Assembly (NCBI GenBank): GCA_024036415.1
Contig: JAMWET010002920.1
Location: 1,416,121 to 1,480,120 of the forward strand
Reading direction: 5' to 3'
Origin: Prochilodus magdalenae
Taxonomy: Eukaryota; Chordata; Actinopteri; Characiformes; Prochilodontidae
DNA: 64,000 bases
In this document: in pieces, positions 12,150 through 25,535 of the stretch
Layout of the letters: every line of letters begins with the position of its first letter
Numbering within the stretch: the first letter of the stretch is position 1
Translations under genes and position numbers: made by a program
The notes under the pieces: generated by a model
Told to the model about the DNA's origin: nothing
The model's input: the letters and a program-made list of their open reading frames with translations, nothing else
Database searches by the model: none

Positions 12150-15100
12150 TTTAATCCAACTATACTGCCATTTTACCAACACAGGGTTCTACAGTATAAT
12201 GAAACACTATCAAGCTACTTCTCCAGGGAAAGATAAATCATAAATAAAGCAGATAAATAGTAAATAACAGTGCACTGTTGACATAAGGCAAATATATGAT
12301 ACAACTAGTGTTTAAACTGTGGGACATGTACAAAACGTGCAGGAGCAGAAACTGTGCGTCAGAATGTTAGAATACTAACACTGAGGGGCAAACAGCAGTT
12401 AGCGTATGCAGTATAGTGAAATACAGCTTAGTGTGAGTGTATAGACAAGACTATATAGCGTGTTGAGGTAGCCAGGTGTGCAGTTAGGCATGTGGTTGTA
12501 AAAAGTAGATGTATATATAATAGTGTACAGTGTAGGTAGTGAGGATAGCAGCTCAATGTTCAGGTAAACAGCTAAAACAACAATACAGCTCGCCATAGAG
12601 ATGTTCAGTATGTAAAGCTCAAGTGCAAGCAGTCCTATGGACAAATGGAGCCCAGTGTGTAGCCCAGAGCTAGATCAGTAACATTACTGCCATAATGACA
12701 GTCCATCCTCTTTAAAACATCTAAGAGATTCTACAGTTTACCAATAAGACTCTAATAGGACAAAGAACAATAACAGGTCTATCAGAACCTTTACATTGTT
12801 TCTATAAGAAGCTTACAGTAAATTTGGACATTTAGTAGTTTACTATGAACTTCTTCACATGTATTATTGATTACCATAAGATGGAACTACGAGGGTAGAG
12901 CGTGACAGCAAAATAACACACTAAGGTATTATATACTTTAAGTTTCTCGTGTTATCATTATTGTCTGGATGTTTTTCTGCTTGCAATGGAAGTGTATTAT
13001 ACATACCTTAAAAAATATAAACTCAATTGCTTCCAGTAAACAAATTAAAATGCTTCCAGTAACGAAACCTCTCTGATTAAGCATCTTCCTCACAACAAAA
13101 TGCCTGTCTTTTCATCCTGTGAGATGCAAGTCAGTTATCCAACAGCTTAATTCATTCACTAGAAAGCAGATCTTTTTCATTTTGTCTTTAATTAGAGGTA
13201 AATCCGGACTGATATTTCACTTTGAGACCACTGTTCATTTACATCAGAGCATTTTCAGTACCCACAAAGCAAAATGGTGGGCGCAGGCAGCAAAAACAAA
13301 GCACAAGGCAACTTCCCTGATGTTTCTGCCTCTCATGAACTAGATGTTGTTTATTTCCTGCATCAAAGCCACACTGCGGTGATTTATTTCGCCCACTATG
13401 CTGATGACTGTAAACAGAGATGCACTTGACTCTCTAAAGGACATGTGCAGCTTTAGTGCGCCTAGCGCAGGGTCAGGCAGGTCACCGTCTGAGAACAGCA
13501 TATGCATTAGTCCTGAGATAATGCACAAAGAGTGGGCAGGCAGGGTTAATTACAGAAACAGAGAAAACAGATTGTAAACAGATATAGTGAGATGTGCTTG
13601 AATGGATTAAACGAGAGCTTTAGTATGCACAGCATTCCTTGCTTTAATGCCTTTCCAATAGTTCTGCAGCATTATATTTAAAGTTTATTATTTCTATAAA
13701 ACCAAAGCTGGGCTTTCATAGGGGCTTTCATATCTGCTGTTCACGTTAACATCATCACGGTGCTGTTTTCTGAGGCTTTTATATTAGTTATGACTCGGAA
13801 AATCCTATTCTACTGATGTATTTGCCACCTTTGAAGCCCACAGTGTCTGATGGAGGTTAGTTGGGGTTACTCAAATTTTCCTTTATATCTGATTATATTT
13901 CTCAGAGTGCCACATGCTCTAATTATGCTGCCTCAGTGTGCGAGATGCTCTGATTGTATTGTCCCAGTAGGGAGAGCTGTTCTGGGTGACAAAGGGCTGT
14001 CTGAGGATCTATAGTCCTCACCCACTGTGGAAGAGCCACGGCGCAGGCTGGCAGGTCAAAGCATCTCTTGACTCTCCATGGGATTCATCCTTGACTTCTG
14101 ATATTAATGAGCTCAATTTGTGCATCACGGACAAAACAGCCTTTAGAAAGAGAAAAACGTGAGCCAATATAAAGTGCGCTAACAGCTCTGAATGCCAGTG
14201 ATAGTAATCATACAACCAATAAGACACCAACTAACAGATCAGAGCTTAGATCATTCATGGTTTACACTGGCATTCTAACCCCACAGTATGAATGAAGATT
14301 AATCACATAGCCGTGATGGTGAAATCAGAGCTGGTATCTTTGTATTTAGACCTGAGAGTGATTTGAACTTCTCCACCAGCTGATTTAGTGTACAGACCTG
14401 CTACATTATTGGAACACTTTAATTTGATTACAACAGTTGAGGTCTGACAGAGCACTGGGGAGCCAGCAGGAGAGGCCAAGCATTTTATCATCGTGTAAAC
14501 ACAATTAGGTAATCAATATGCTAATACCAGCACAGAGAGCTATGGAAGGAGACCCAGATATTTTATCACAATGTGGAGAAAATTAGATGGTGCCCATGAT
14601 GAAGATGTTGGCGATGCCTCTGTACATTCCTTAATGATTTCAGGGACCACCATCACATTCGTCATAGTCGCTCCTATGAACCCTGTAAATGTTAAGTGTT
14701 AATTATAGCCATTAGTCAACTCAAGATAAAAACTGTGCTTTTAATCTAAAGCGTCTGCCGCATGGATGTAAATCTTCCAATATGGTTGTTGTTTGGTCAC
14801 TCGGGGTCCAGTGGACATCATGCTGAGCATCTCATGGGCATTTTTGGAGGACCAAAAGCTTCTTTCTACTATACATCTGCCAGAACAACCAATACCCATC
14901 AAAAGAGCACAGATGGCAGCTAAATGTATTCATGGATATGCATATTTACACTGGATTCCTTTTTGCCTAGTTACAGTTTCTGTGTGGTTGTTTTAATCCT
15001 CATTCATATGAGCAAGAAAGGTCAGAGTGAAGCCAATAATCCACACATAAACCCACATGCTCCATTTTTACATTACTCATAATGACAGAAACGCAAACAG

Positions 15101-16714
15101 CTATGGCTTGTCAGCTGGCCACTTTGTTTCTCTAATGGAAGAAACATGGGTCCAGGCCTGAAGGCCATCCTCCTGTCCCCTACCCCACCTCGACAGTCTG
15201 TTCATTACGCTTTGAATGGATGTCTTCACTTGTGTATTTGTATGTGTGCAGAGCAGATACCATCACCTCTATCTCCACAAGCAGAATGGATCACGTTTTT
15301 GCCTAGAATTGAATGAGAGAATCTGCTGCTACCCTCCTCTGTTTCCCACACCCTAACTGGGTTATTAGCTGACCCGGCTTTTCCTGGCCACAGCGGGACA
15401 CGGGATAGTATTGGACAGAGAGAAACATTAAACCCTGCATGGGGTCTCACAGAGGATATGGATTTTCTGATAGCTGGCTAGCCCCAAAATATGCTTACAG
15501 CACCAGAAGTAAGCAACGAGCAGTTGTGTGGCATAGCAAATGCTTTGTGCTTTATTCAATCGCTGAAGAGCACGGTTGTTACCTTCTGATAACAGTAAAG
15601 TAGATAATGACAGAGTGAGGTGAAAGGACTGCTGTTACAGGACTGCATAAAGAGGTGAAACGCACAGAAACTGTTGCAGCTGTTGTACCGGAATATAGGA
15701 TTGCACAGTTGCAGCAAGGTGATTGAATATGTGCTGCCCCACCATCTCCCCCTCGCACAAACACTCAAGGTAACTCACAAGGACAGTGGTGATGAGTGGG
15801 TGATACTCAAGGCGGCTGCTTCAGGTCACGGGCTTGATGTAAATTACACCGCCATCAAATGGGACCCCATTGTCATGCAGATGTAGGACATGTTGATCAC
15901 GAGCCGAGCTGAAATTCTGTCGCTAAAGTATTGTTGCAACATGATGAGTACAAGAAGATATCCGCAATACGTGCCATGCCTGCCAACAGGAAATGCAAGG
16001 AAATGAGTATGCCTGTTGTGAAAAGCCGGAAATGTGCCACAAGTGAATAGGATTTGTCCATAGGCCTACTGAAACAATTCAGTCAGAGTAAATCAGAAAC
16101 TGTGCATGCCAATTGTTTGATATTAGTCTAGGTTAAGTGAGGTATGCTCATGTAAACAGCATGATTCATTCAAGGTCTATTAAATATGTGGTCCAGGCCA
16201 GTATTATCCAGGAGTTATTATCCAAATCCGTTACGTATTTTACAGTGTTTGTCACATTTTACAGGACTTCCTGCAATATCACACACGATGACAGCTTAAT
16301 GACACCAAAACAAATGCTGGAAAAGCTGCAATAGCTGGAGTCTATTTTTATGTAGCTCCATAAAAAGAAAGGCTTGGAGCGCCACATTTCCCAGTAACTG
16401 CCTTACTTCTACAGTTAGAGTAAAGTAAGAATGGCTGCTTGTCTGCTCCAGAAAGTCTAAAAGTTTTACAGGGTGCAAGCTTAGCCTTTCCAAAGACCAG
16501 CTTTATGTTCTTTTTATTACATGCATCTGATAACTGATTACCTTAGTGATTGTATTGTTCGGTGGCCTAAATAAGATTCTCCAATATGTTTGAATGCCAT
16601 CAATTCGGTAAAAAGTGAATACAGCATTTAGAATAAAATGTGGGGGGTAAAAACCCTCTCCCCAATTAGCCATAGATGTTTTGTGGAGTCTAAAACATCC
16701 TTATATCAATTAAA
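12150..16714. other. Intergenic DNA, possible LINE tail, no gene seen
   Basis: The 12.2-12.65 kb part is built of short, loosely repeated words (agtgtgagtgtat, gtgtacagtgtagg) that resemble the 3' tail region of fish L2/CR1-type LINEs, but no reverse transcriptase segment is present and the assignment is weak. A partial duplicate (ttgcttccagtaa and atgcttccagtaa) lies at about 13026-13063. The rest, to 16.7 kb, shows nothing I can name; all ORFs are short and unsupported. Confidence 0.4.
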
Positions 16715-17100
16715 ACAGTCATAGGCAAAGGTTTGTAAACCCAGTCAAGTGATGTTTTTTTGATTTTCTGGGGTAAAATAAGTCCAATTAGAAAATTTGT
16801 CTGTGGTGCACTGAATCTGCACTAGTTTAGAAGTGAGTTATAATTTAGTTTAATAGAAGTGCTATTTCTTATTATATATTATATAGTGTTAGGTGTTATT
16901 TTCACACCAGAGAATTTAACCATGTGAATATGACAGCAGAACAGAGGACAGGGAGGCACAAAGTGAGAGACGGTTAATGAGAGAATGAACAAATGTAAGG
17001 CTTTAACTTGTAAAGCAACAGTGCCACGGCTGGACACAATTATAACCCATCATGGGGAGGTAGAAGCATTATTTGGGGTGATGGCTCTAGATGAGAATTT
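16715..17100. mobile_element. Probable Tc1/mariner-type nonautonomous element end
   Basis: At about 16716 the sequence reads acagtcataggcaaaggttt, which resembles the terminal repeat of a Tc1/mariner family common in fish (cagtcatatgcaaaagtttg in my memory of the family). The following internal words (gattttctggggtaaaat, tgtggtgcactgaat) also resemble the noncoding body of that family. I do not see the other terminal repeat, so the right boundary is arbitrary. No transposase segment is visible. Confidence 0.5.
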
Positions 17101-17487
17101 CAGGCATCTCAAAACCTCGGTACACGAATATAACAAACATTGATTTTTTTTATTCTTTCATACACTAATGAGGCTTAAGATGGAATTAAGATGGAATGTT
17201 TCCTTTACAAAAAATGCAGCTAACAAAGCTTTGAGGATGACTGGCATTTTTTAAAACCATAAAGTAGCCTAATAACTATATAAAACTACAGATTATAGGG
17301 GCCCTTGTATCATATTATATCATTGAATGACAAAGCCGGCATGCCCTTCTGGCTTGTGGGTAATGAGGATAAATTATTTTGAATACCAGGGGACATTTGC
17401 CTCATGATGGGCAAACATCGCACCCTTAATGAGTGTTAGAGTTTGGAATTACAGCTTGTTTTACTCCATCAATATCCAATGAACATA

Positions 17488-17680
17488 CAGTCAGGCCCAT
17501 AAATTTGGGCACGGACAATATTGTTATTTTAGCTGTGAAACACGGCATAGTGGAGTTCAAAATAATGGATATGAGTTCAAAGTGAAGACATCCAGCTGTA
17601 TTTAAGGCCACTTACATCTAATCAGGTGAACAGTGCTGGAACCACTGTTTTTATCTAGAGTGATGGAGCTGCTTGCAATA
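17488..17680. mobile_element. Tc1/mariner-type nonautonomous element, decayed
   Basis: The start, acagtcaggcccataaattt, closely matches the known fish and amphibian Tc1/mariner terminal sequence of the type cagtcaggtccataaatatt. The next words (ggcacggacaatattgtt, gttcaaaataatggat, gacatccagctgtattta) follow the noncoding body of that family in order, with many changes. It lies 0.75 kb from another Tc1-type end. There is no coding capacity, and the right end is not defined. Confidence 0.7.
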
Positions 17681-17839
17681 CCCTCAGGTATGTGTTGGAG
17701 GGGTGTTTGCGATCTAGAACTAATTATCCCACATTACAACATTATGGCAGATTGCAATCAAAGCCTTACTTTAAAGTTCCAACATCTGCAGGGGCCAATT
17801 AATACCCTCAATTTCAGGAGAAACGTTAAATGAGCTGGT

Positions 17840-20039
17840 GTCTGCTCTTTCTGGACATATAGTGCATGATGAATCATACTTTATATGACTAGAAAAAATT
17901 AACCAACAAGTCGGACATTGTGTTTTTTCTGACTATGCTGGCGGGCATGTAGACGAGACCCTCGATGGACTAGTTTCTGGGACTTAACTAAGAACTAAGC
18001 CAAGGGACGGACAGTGTTTACACTCCCAAGCAAAAAAAGAAAAAAGCTAAGCCGAAAGTATAGTGTTTCTTACTGCCTGTTCAGGCTGGTCAGGGTCCAC
18101 ATTTAAGCTTCTTAATCTATTTGTTTATTTTTTTTTACTTTATTCAGATATAGAGCTTTTCAAGAACCCAAAGCCGCTTACAACAGTTAGTTCCCAAGAG
18201 TACACAAGAGCATCAGACAAAAAAAGTATAAGACAATACCAGACATACAAATGAACAATATGAGAAAGATCTTTTGAGGCAGGTTATAAGCGAGGGTGAA
18301 AGATATGTTAATGATTTGTTGTTAAGATCTTAAGATCATAATGTTTTGGGCTTAGCTTATTTTAGGAGGAACCTGCATGTGTATGAAATACCTATTGCAA
18401 ATTCAAAACAGGATGTTATTCATATTTGATTAGGTTGATGAAATGGTTTTGTATTTATATATATATTATATTATATATGTATATAGTGTTTTGTATTTAC
18501 GTAGTTTAAAATACTGTAAAATACTTTCAGTGTGATGACATCATAAAAAATGCAGCATGCAGCCTCTGATTGGTACCTACTCAGTAATCTGCCTAGTGAT
18601 CTATTGCATGAATGAAGCCTCACACATCATTTATTCTTATATTCATGTTTAACAATTGAATTGTTAATGAATCAGTTAGAAACTAGTTACTGATGCAAAT
18701 TGATAGCTAAAACAACAAGCCCATGGTTACTTCGAGAAGGACATTTCTTTCTCTTTTCCTTTAGTATGAAAACACATTTACACATTTAAGTGGACTGCAA
18801 AGTTAAAAAGTCCAAAGTACATGCCAAAGGGAGAAACTCTGTCCTACAGAAACCACTTTCCTTAGGTGCCTGAAACACCTCATTAGAATTCTAACTCTTT
18901 TCCCGGTTGCCCACCCACAAATGACACAGGGTAACAACTGCAGGCTGTCTAGGGGAGGAACTGATCTGGCAGTCTGAAAGTGTGGGCAAACTGTCCTATC
19001 AGCACACTGGGCTTATCAGAAGGCGGGTCTAAAGATACTAGCAGAGCATTTCTGACAGAGGGTGAATACAGGTGTGCAGTATAAGAATAACAGGACTGTG
19101 TTTTGGGAAAATTGGGAAAATCTGTTCTAGTAGATCCCCAAAATAAAATTATAAACATGACAAATGAGCTCAATACCCTTCGAACCTTCATTTGGGTGAT
19201 TACATAAACAGCACCATCCACGGTCTGATATGTAGCAGGCAGGTCAGAATATTTGCTCTGTTAACCAGTTGCATATGTCAGATTTATGACATACCTCATT
19301 GGGCAGAGAAAATCTCAAGCACTATCCACCATATTTAGGAGTGTGCGGGTAAAGGGATAGATCAAAACAGGGTTGATTGATAGAGGGTTTGTGAAGTGAT
19401 TTAATGTTTCATCTGAAAAGTGTATATATAAATATATATCATTTTTTAAAAATACATACATGTATAGACAAGAAATATATATATAGCTATACACAGTACA
19501 ACTAGCAGTGAAATGCTTTGACAACTTTCACTCACGTGAAACAGAAAATATAAAGAATGTCTGAAACAGAATATAGAATATAGAATACATGTAGAACATA
19601 AAATGTGTATAAAGAAAAAGATCATTCAATTACATATACAATGAAAAATAGATCTTTGAGAATAGAATCTTTGACCATCCTTGACTAAGCCGAGCTACTC
19701 TGCGCATGTGCGCGCAGGAACCGAGGTGGTCCCGGCCACCTGGTCTTTTCGTCTTTTCTGTTTCCATGCTCTGAGCATTGTGTCATGAAGGAGGACCGTA
19801 TCTACACTGCACAGTGAAAGAAGCAAACCCAGCGAAGCGTCAAAGATTGTCACTCCATGTTTCCATGCCGCTCGTCCTGCTTCGTGTTTTTTATCTGCTC
19901 TACTGACAGAGCGCACCTGAGGTATGGCGAGGTGTCATCATACCTGTCACCTCTGGAGCCTTCTCAAAGCTTTAATTGCTGTCATTTCCAACACTGGAGG
20001 AAAAAAGCTCTGTTCGCCCGTGACAGCCTAATTAGTCTT
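17840..20039. other. Intergenic DNA, AT-rich, no gene seen
   Basis: AT-rich sequence with an AT microsatellite-like patch (about 18455-18487), a perfect 19-bp palindrome around ttaacaattg at 18649-18667, and a stretch at about 19420-19640 with acagtacaactagcagtg and aatgctttg that resembles the 3' end of fish L2-type LINEs. No reverse transcriptase or gene is visible. Confidence 0.45.
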
Positions 20040-20365
20040 ATTTAGAGCAGCGCAGGGCCGTAAACAGAGAGAGGCTGTAATGAAGCAGGGCCACAGCGGG
20101 TACATGTGTTCGGAAGAGAGGGCAGTGGGAGACGCTCCTCGCGAGCTACGAATCAGCAGAGCTGCTCCCGCCCTTATTAATGGTCCTCTCGCTCTCACCT
20201 CTTTGATTTCATTATCGCAGTGTCACCCCCAAAGCCTCCAGCCGGCCTCCCAGCCTGCTGCTGCACGCGCACACACACACACCCACTCACGCCTGCTGTC
20301 TCTTGCTGTCTCTCCCCCCTTGCACCTCGCCCCGGCCTCCAAACACCCGTTACGCAAAATGCTCA
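20040..20365. promoter_or_regulatory. GC-rich island in AT-rich DNA, possible regulatory element
   Basis: This 300-bp stretch is clearly richer in G, C and CpG than its flanks and contains a homeodomain-like cttattaatgg word. ORFs through it (20080-20409, 20220-20423) run into a CA microsatellite at about 20267-20284 and look accidental. It could be a conserved noncoding element or a small CpG island; neither splice signals nor a core promoter is clear. Confidence 0.25.
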
Positions 20366-21287
20366 TTACACGATTTTCAGATATGCACATGTATTTGCAT
20401 CTTGGTTAGGAGACGAATTATGATTAGAAACATGTAAAAAAAAAAAACTGTTTTGCAAAGCCCCCCAGACCAACCCAATGCCTCTTCTAACGTTGCAAGG
20501 TCAGTAGAGGATTGCAGGAGATTTTTGAAGTGATGCAGCAGTTATAATAATCACTTATAATTGATGATTAATTGAAAACAGAATTGATTTTTTAAAATGA
20601 CTGCATAATTAAATAGTTAAGATGCAAATAAGATCATTCACAGTGATGTGAAATGCTCCATTCTAGAGAACGTTGCCCAGTCAGAAGTATCCACAGCGGC
20701 GGTGATGGAAACCAGGCGTAGAAGAGAAGTATACAAAAGCCTATAAAAGCTACATTATATGTCTAAAAGTTTGACACCTGCTGATCCAATGTCAAGAGTA
20801 TTAATAGAGTTTGTTCCCCTTTGCCGCAGTCTCACAGCTTCTGCTGTCCTGTGAAGGTTTCACTCTAGATCTAGGAACATTGCTGTTAGGCTTGTATTGC
20901 ATTCAGTCACAAGAGCATTAGGTCACACGCTGATGCTGGATGATTAGTTCTGTATCATACAGTCCAACCCAGCCCAGTTGTATTGGATTACATTATACTC
21001 ACCTAACAAACACTTGACATTGAGCATTGTGATCTCAGGCTCACATGCAGGTCCACCACAGTATCTGTTTATGCTGGCAGTTTTATTAGGGGGAAATACA
21101 AACTGATATATGTGTGTGCTGGAACACTAGTGTCAGCAATAGCTTCACAAATTCCCTAATTAGAAGGGGTGTCTGGATACTTAGCCTACAGAATGTCTTA
21201 TAGAAACTATTATATTATGTGTATATGTTTTTTATTTAATTTTCAGAAAGAGGTTTTGCATAACACACACTCACACGCACACATACA

Positions 21288-21360
21288 TACTGACAGACAC
21301 CACTTCTGTATATGTAGCTTAATAAATATTGCCCATATCAGTCTAAATTTATCATCATTT
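21288..21360 (+). repeat. Unnamed repeat family A, fragment (copy 3)
   Basis: This stretch is nearly identical to 22155-22225: both read through accacttctgtat, gtagct, aataaatattgcccatat and aaatttatcatcattta. It ends where the pentamer microsatellite begins, so it is a truncated copy of the element at 21669-22308, in the same orientation and 0.87 kb upstream. Confidence 0.85.
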
Positions 21361-21456
21361 ATATATTATATTATATTATATTATATTATATTATATTATA
21401 TTATATTATATTATATTATATTATATTATATTATATTATATTATATTATATTATAT
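21361..21456. repeat. (TATTA)n pentamer microsatellite
   Basis: About nineteen near-perfect copies of a 5-bp unit (ttata in one register). It starts exactly where family A copy 3 breaks off, which suggests the array grew from an AT-rich end of that copy. ORF 21169-21507, which crosses it, is an artefact. Confidence 0.97.
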
Positions 21457-21668
21457 GTTTTGGTCCTAGAATTACATGCTATTTTTCTTATATTGGTGAG
21501 CTCATGAGTAATTTCATGAGTGCTTCAATTTGCTGATTTACAGTAAGGCACCATGATAACCGTCCTTGTCATAAGCTAGGTGATCAGACTGTTTAGTTAG
21601 CTGTGCTAGTTGCTTGGAGTTTGCTGTCAATCTCATCATAAACACAAAGTACATTTATAATAGTCAGA

Positions 21669-22308
21669 ACAACAGTTGCACAAATAGTTGCACCCAGAAG
21701 AAATCAACCAATTGGAATAAAACTTGTTGAATAGGTTAGACTTCGTGAGACATGCCAATGATTCAAGTTCACACTCTGCCACACATGTAGTGTATGCAAG
21801 GACAGCTCTTATGGTTGTTCCTGACTGACCTAGCCATGATTGCGGACAGTCAGGGTGCAGTGATGCCCTTCATGAGTCATCCTGGTATTGCCAGAACCAT
21901 TGGCAAATGGCTGCACGACGCAGGACTACATAAACACAGACTATGACGGCTGTGCTGAACACCACATAGGCGTTGACATAGACTGCAGCGGTGCCGTGCC
22001 AGACTTTCATGGAGTGACTCAGAATGGCAGTGGGCCATCTTCAGTTTCAGAATATCCAAGCTGCATGGGATGGATTATTGCAAGACACTATTTGGAACCT
22101 CTTCAACTTAATGCCAAGACGTCTGCCGTGTTGCGTTATCAAACATGCCATACTGACGGATACCACTTCTGTATGTGTAGCTCAATAAATATTGCCCATA
22201 TCCATCTAAATTTATCATCATTTACATTTCCTGGTAACTTTTGTGTTCCTTTTCAACAGCATTGCAATCCGACTTCTGCAACTATACTTTCGACGATGAG
22301 TGTATATT
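21669..22308 (+). mobile_element. Unnamed repeat family A, longest copy
   Basis: A 640-bp element whose two ends are roughly inverted: acagttgcac and agttgcacccagaag near the left, ttctgcaact and then gatgagtgtat at the right. It shares ordered blocks with the opposite-strand copy at 28775-29225: aacttgttg, aggacag, gatgccctt, atgagtcatcctg, caggactaca and tttcctggtaac. The internal 140-codon ORF (21888-22310) is not conserved as a frame between copies and resembles no transposase. The inverted ends suggest a nonautonomous DNA transposon, but I cannot name the superfamily. Confidence 0.7.
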
Positions 22309-24807
22309 AAAATTGACAGGTCACTGTGATGTATTAATTCTAAGATGATCTGACTTCGCCCATCAAATAGTGGATACAATCACACGGCAGTGAAGTAGAA
22401 AGTTTATTTAGTTTGATTCAGTTTTGTAATCATTCTCTTTTACTGCCCTTGTAAATGTGGGATATGTATTTTAAACAAGAGACAACAGGGTGTGAGGTTC
22501 ATGCTATGTCAGTTCTGGGTACTGAATTCTCCTTACTCAACTTTGCCAATGTAAATTCAGATCTCCATTTTATGACACCTTTAAAAACAGACAGTCATTT
22601 AGTAAAATGTCAAATCATTATGTATGTCATTACATATTATTGCTTGTCACCCTTAATAACACGAGAGAGAACTCAGTCCCTCTTAGTAATTATGTTGCTG
22701 GTTGGGTGACCTCATTATACAGAACTAGCTTGAATAAAATGCAGTAGTAACTGCAGGGCCAGTGGAAATTTCCGAGTGCACGTGTCCTTTCACTTGAGTT
22801 CAAATTAAGGATACAAGCCTTTTGATAGGATATAGCACATAATTCAGGAGAATACTAAATAGAAGATATGTGGTTGTTTGAGCTTAGACCAGCATGACAG
22901 TGACTAGCCTATATGGCAAACATTTAATTCACAAATATGCTTGACTATTTGACTAAATTGATTGCAGCAAATACATACATATAATACTGGTTAAATCTCA
23001 TTTTGCAGCTGAATATTAGCTACAGCCTGTGCAATGTCTATGTCATTATGTGCTGAAAATCCAGATGCCGCATTGTGGTTCTGGACAGCACCCAGACAGG
23101 CTCAGTGAGTGCTCAGTCATAGGTGAAAATACATACGACAAACAGCTTCTTTCAACTGTCTTACCTCAAACCTTATATGCGGCGCTGACTTTGAACTGCC
23201 CACAAATGCAGGGAAAGCAAAAGGGCAGCCAAAGTCCGTCCCAGCCAGAAAGATCTCAGGGCAGGCATGAAACTCTCCTCCTCAGCCCTGACCCTGAACC
23301 CGGAGGACACGGAGACCCAGAGCCAGGTCGGCAACTGACCTGCCTCCTGTGCCCTCCAAAAACTCTCCTCTATTATCATTCATTTGACCCAAGGACACTC
23401 GGCCAATCCTGCCATTATTTTAATCTGTCAGATGCACATGGGCAGAGTGGGAGTAGATGATGCATATATTTAAAGTGCCTTTACTGTTCACATTCAAATA
23501 CGTCTGGTTAAAAAACAAAGATTCTTCTCATCCCTGAGCGCGTTTCCTTTATTGCAAAGCCTGGATTCAGAGCACATTACATTATACATGCAGGAAATGA
23601 AATCGCTGTCAGGTCAAACACAGTTAGGCTCATATTTCACTGTATGTGGCCAAACCTAATTCTGACACTGAGAAATGAGGAGAATTTAAATTTTGTCCAC
23701 TTAACTGCTTCTCTGGGTCAACTTGTATTTCTCAGCAACTAATCTTGCAGCTTTAAACACGTCTTGGAGGCGTGTACTCCTCAGTGCACATCTGAAGACC
23801 CCTTTCCAGAGCCAGCTCCTCATTCTAAAACAATAAGACATCTATTCCAGCCTATAACCATGACACACTTTCTAATTATGATGGGCCTCACTATGTGCAA
23901 TCATATGACCATGCGGTTACAGTCTTTTTGCACAGCCATTAACATGCAGCAGTTATCATTCAGCCGGTTGCCCTTTCTTCCTAAGAGACGCTTTTAAAGC
24001 CTCAGATCCAACTACAACTTCAGTTCACTCAGTAATGAATCCTGTTTAGGTGAAGCAGGACACAATATAGCTCATGGGCGTAGTGGCAGATTCAATGTTT
24101 TATGTATTTGCCCTTGGAGGAGTTGCTCACTAATAACAGCATGAGTATGATTTGACTTGCAGATGGGGAGGAGCCATCTAAAGACCTTGTGGTGATGGGC
24201 AGTTTTATGTTGGGCTTCTGTTCTTTTTGTTCTCAACTCCTGGGCCTAAAAGCCCTTGCTTCACATGCTGTAGGCCTATCATAAAAAAGATTCAGTTTAG
24301 CTCGTGTTTTTTAGCTCAGTGTCTTGAGCCCAGAAGTATGATGGTGGGGGGTGAGTTCAGAGAGCTTTTTAAATAATGTAGCTAGTAAAAGAGAAATTGA
24401 CAGAACCTGCAGCATTAAAGGGCGATTTTACCAGTCCTTCAAAATGTCAGCATAATTCACTCTTTGAGACATGAAGATACTTATAAAGGGTTCTGGGTTT
24501 CTTCATAGGGTTAGCAGTGGAAACCACAGTCTATGATGTGAACTCTCTAAAAATATATTTTTCTTCTTAGCAGTTTTTCTGTTTGGGTGATATTTACAAA
24601 GGAATCTTCTGTTCCTTTTGTATTATGTGTGCATAAAAACATGGCATGTCAAAACGAAAGAAGCGTGCAGTGAGCCCACCTATCAGGGAACAGCGGTCAC
24701 TTTGTTTTGAGCTTGTTTTGACCTGTTGGACAGAGCTTGGTTCTAGCTAATAGAACTGTTCTCCTCAGTGTTCTGTGCTTATGATCATTTGAATAGACAT
24801 CAGTGTC
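22309..24807. other. Intergenic DNA, no gene seen
   Basis: ORF 23029-23460 (143 codons) is among the longest non-repetitive frames in the window, but it has no recognisable domain, no paired splice sites and low-complexity Pro/Ser/Gly content, so I do not call it a gene. No named repeat was recognised. Confidence 0.55.
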
Positions 24808-25364
24808 TGTTATACAAAAGACTTCGAGACGGACGTGTGCAGAACTAAAAACCAGAAATGGTTTATTACAACACAGGCAATCACAGCAAGCAACAGTACA
24901 CTGCGAAAACAATGGGAGAAGCTAAATCAGAGTCAGGGACAGGCGGAGGTCAGAACCAGGTAGAACAAGCAGTGAGGGCGAACAAGTTGAAAGGGGAAAA
25001 CCGAAGGGGAAAACCAAAGAGAGGAAGCAGAGGTACAAACCGTAGAGTCAGGACACGAGCAAAAGGGATAAGGCGAAAGAGTAGTAAAGGAACGAAGGGA
25101 GTCGAAATACCAGAAAGGAACAACACGAGAAAGAAACGCTCAGAATTGCTAAACTAAGTTTGGCAAGGCTTCGCAAAGAGTGAGTGTTTGTGAGTGGCTA
25201 AAATACAGGAAGTAATTGGATACAGCTGCGGTTAAAACTCGGGCGATCTAGAGCGAATCACAGAGTCCGACTAGGGGCGCATATACATGACGTCATCGAG
25301 CGTGGCCCTCTGGGAAGTTGAGTCCTGAAGAGCTGAGAAGCCGGGGAGACGCGGAGGCGTGACA
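24808..25364 (-). mobile_element. Probable solo LTR, Ty3/gypsy-like
   Basis: Read on the minus strand, this 557-bp segment starts TGTCACGCC and ends TATAACA, the TG...CA boundary of long terminal repeats. It carries an AATAAA signal (plus-strand ggtttatt at 24858), about 50 bases before its end. Its GC content and CpG level exceed the flanks. The words gtgtc before and tcgtc after the element agree at three of five positions, so a target-site duplication is possible but eroded. No gag, pol or second LTR is present nearby, which suggests recombination left one LTR. A perfect TGACGTCA (CRE-type) site lies at 25288-25295, in the probable promoter half. ORF 24858-25157 is antisense to the LTR and not a gene. 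The Ty3/gypsy assignment is inferred from the terminal word only. Confidence 0.7.
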
Positions 25365-25439
25365 TCGTCAGACTAATTAATGACCTTTTAAAGGTTATTA
25401 AAATGAGTCTTCCTCCAGAATCGGTATAAGGACATTAGA

Positions 25440-25535
25440 GCCATAATAAATCATGTTACTTTACTTTCCGTACTTAAGTACATTTGTACTTTACTCAAGT
25501 GGGGGTCTATAGGGAGAAACGTCTACTTTTACTGG
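25440..25535. repeat. Possible fragment of a dispersed fish repeat
   Basis: The sequence contains gtacttaagtac, tttgtactttactcaagt and tctacttttactgg. This recalls a common fish repeat built from acttttactcaagta-type words and short inverted copies of them. No ends are visible. Confidence 0.4.

Noticed and set aside
24858..25157. 99-codon Lys/Arg-rich ORF
   Set aside because: It is antisense to the probable LTR and ends inside it; the basic content reflects a purine-rich strand.
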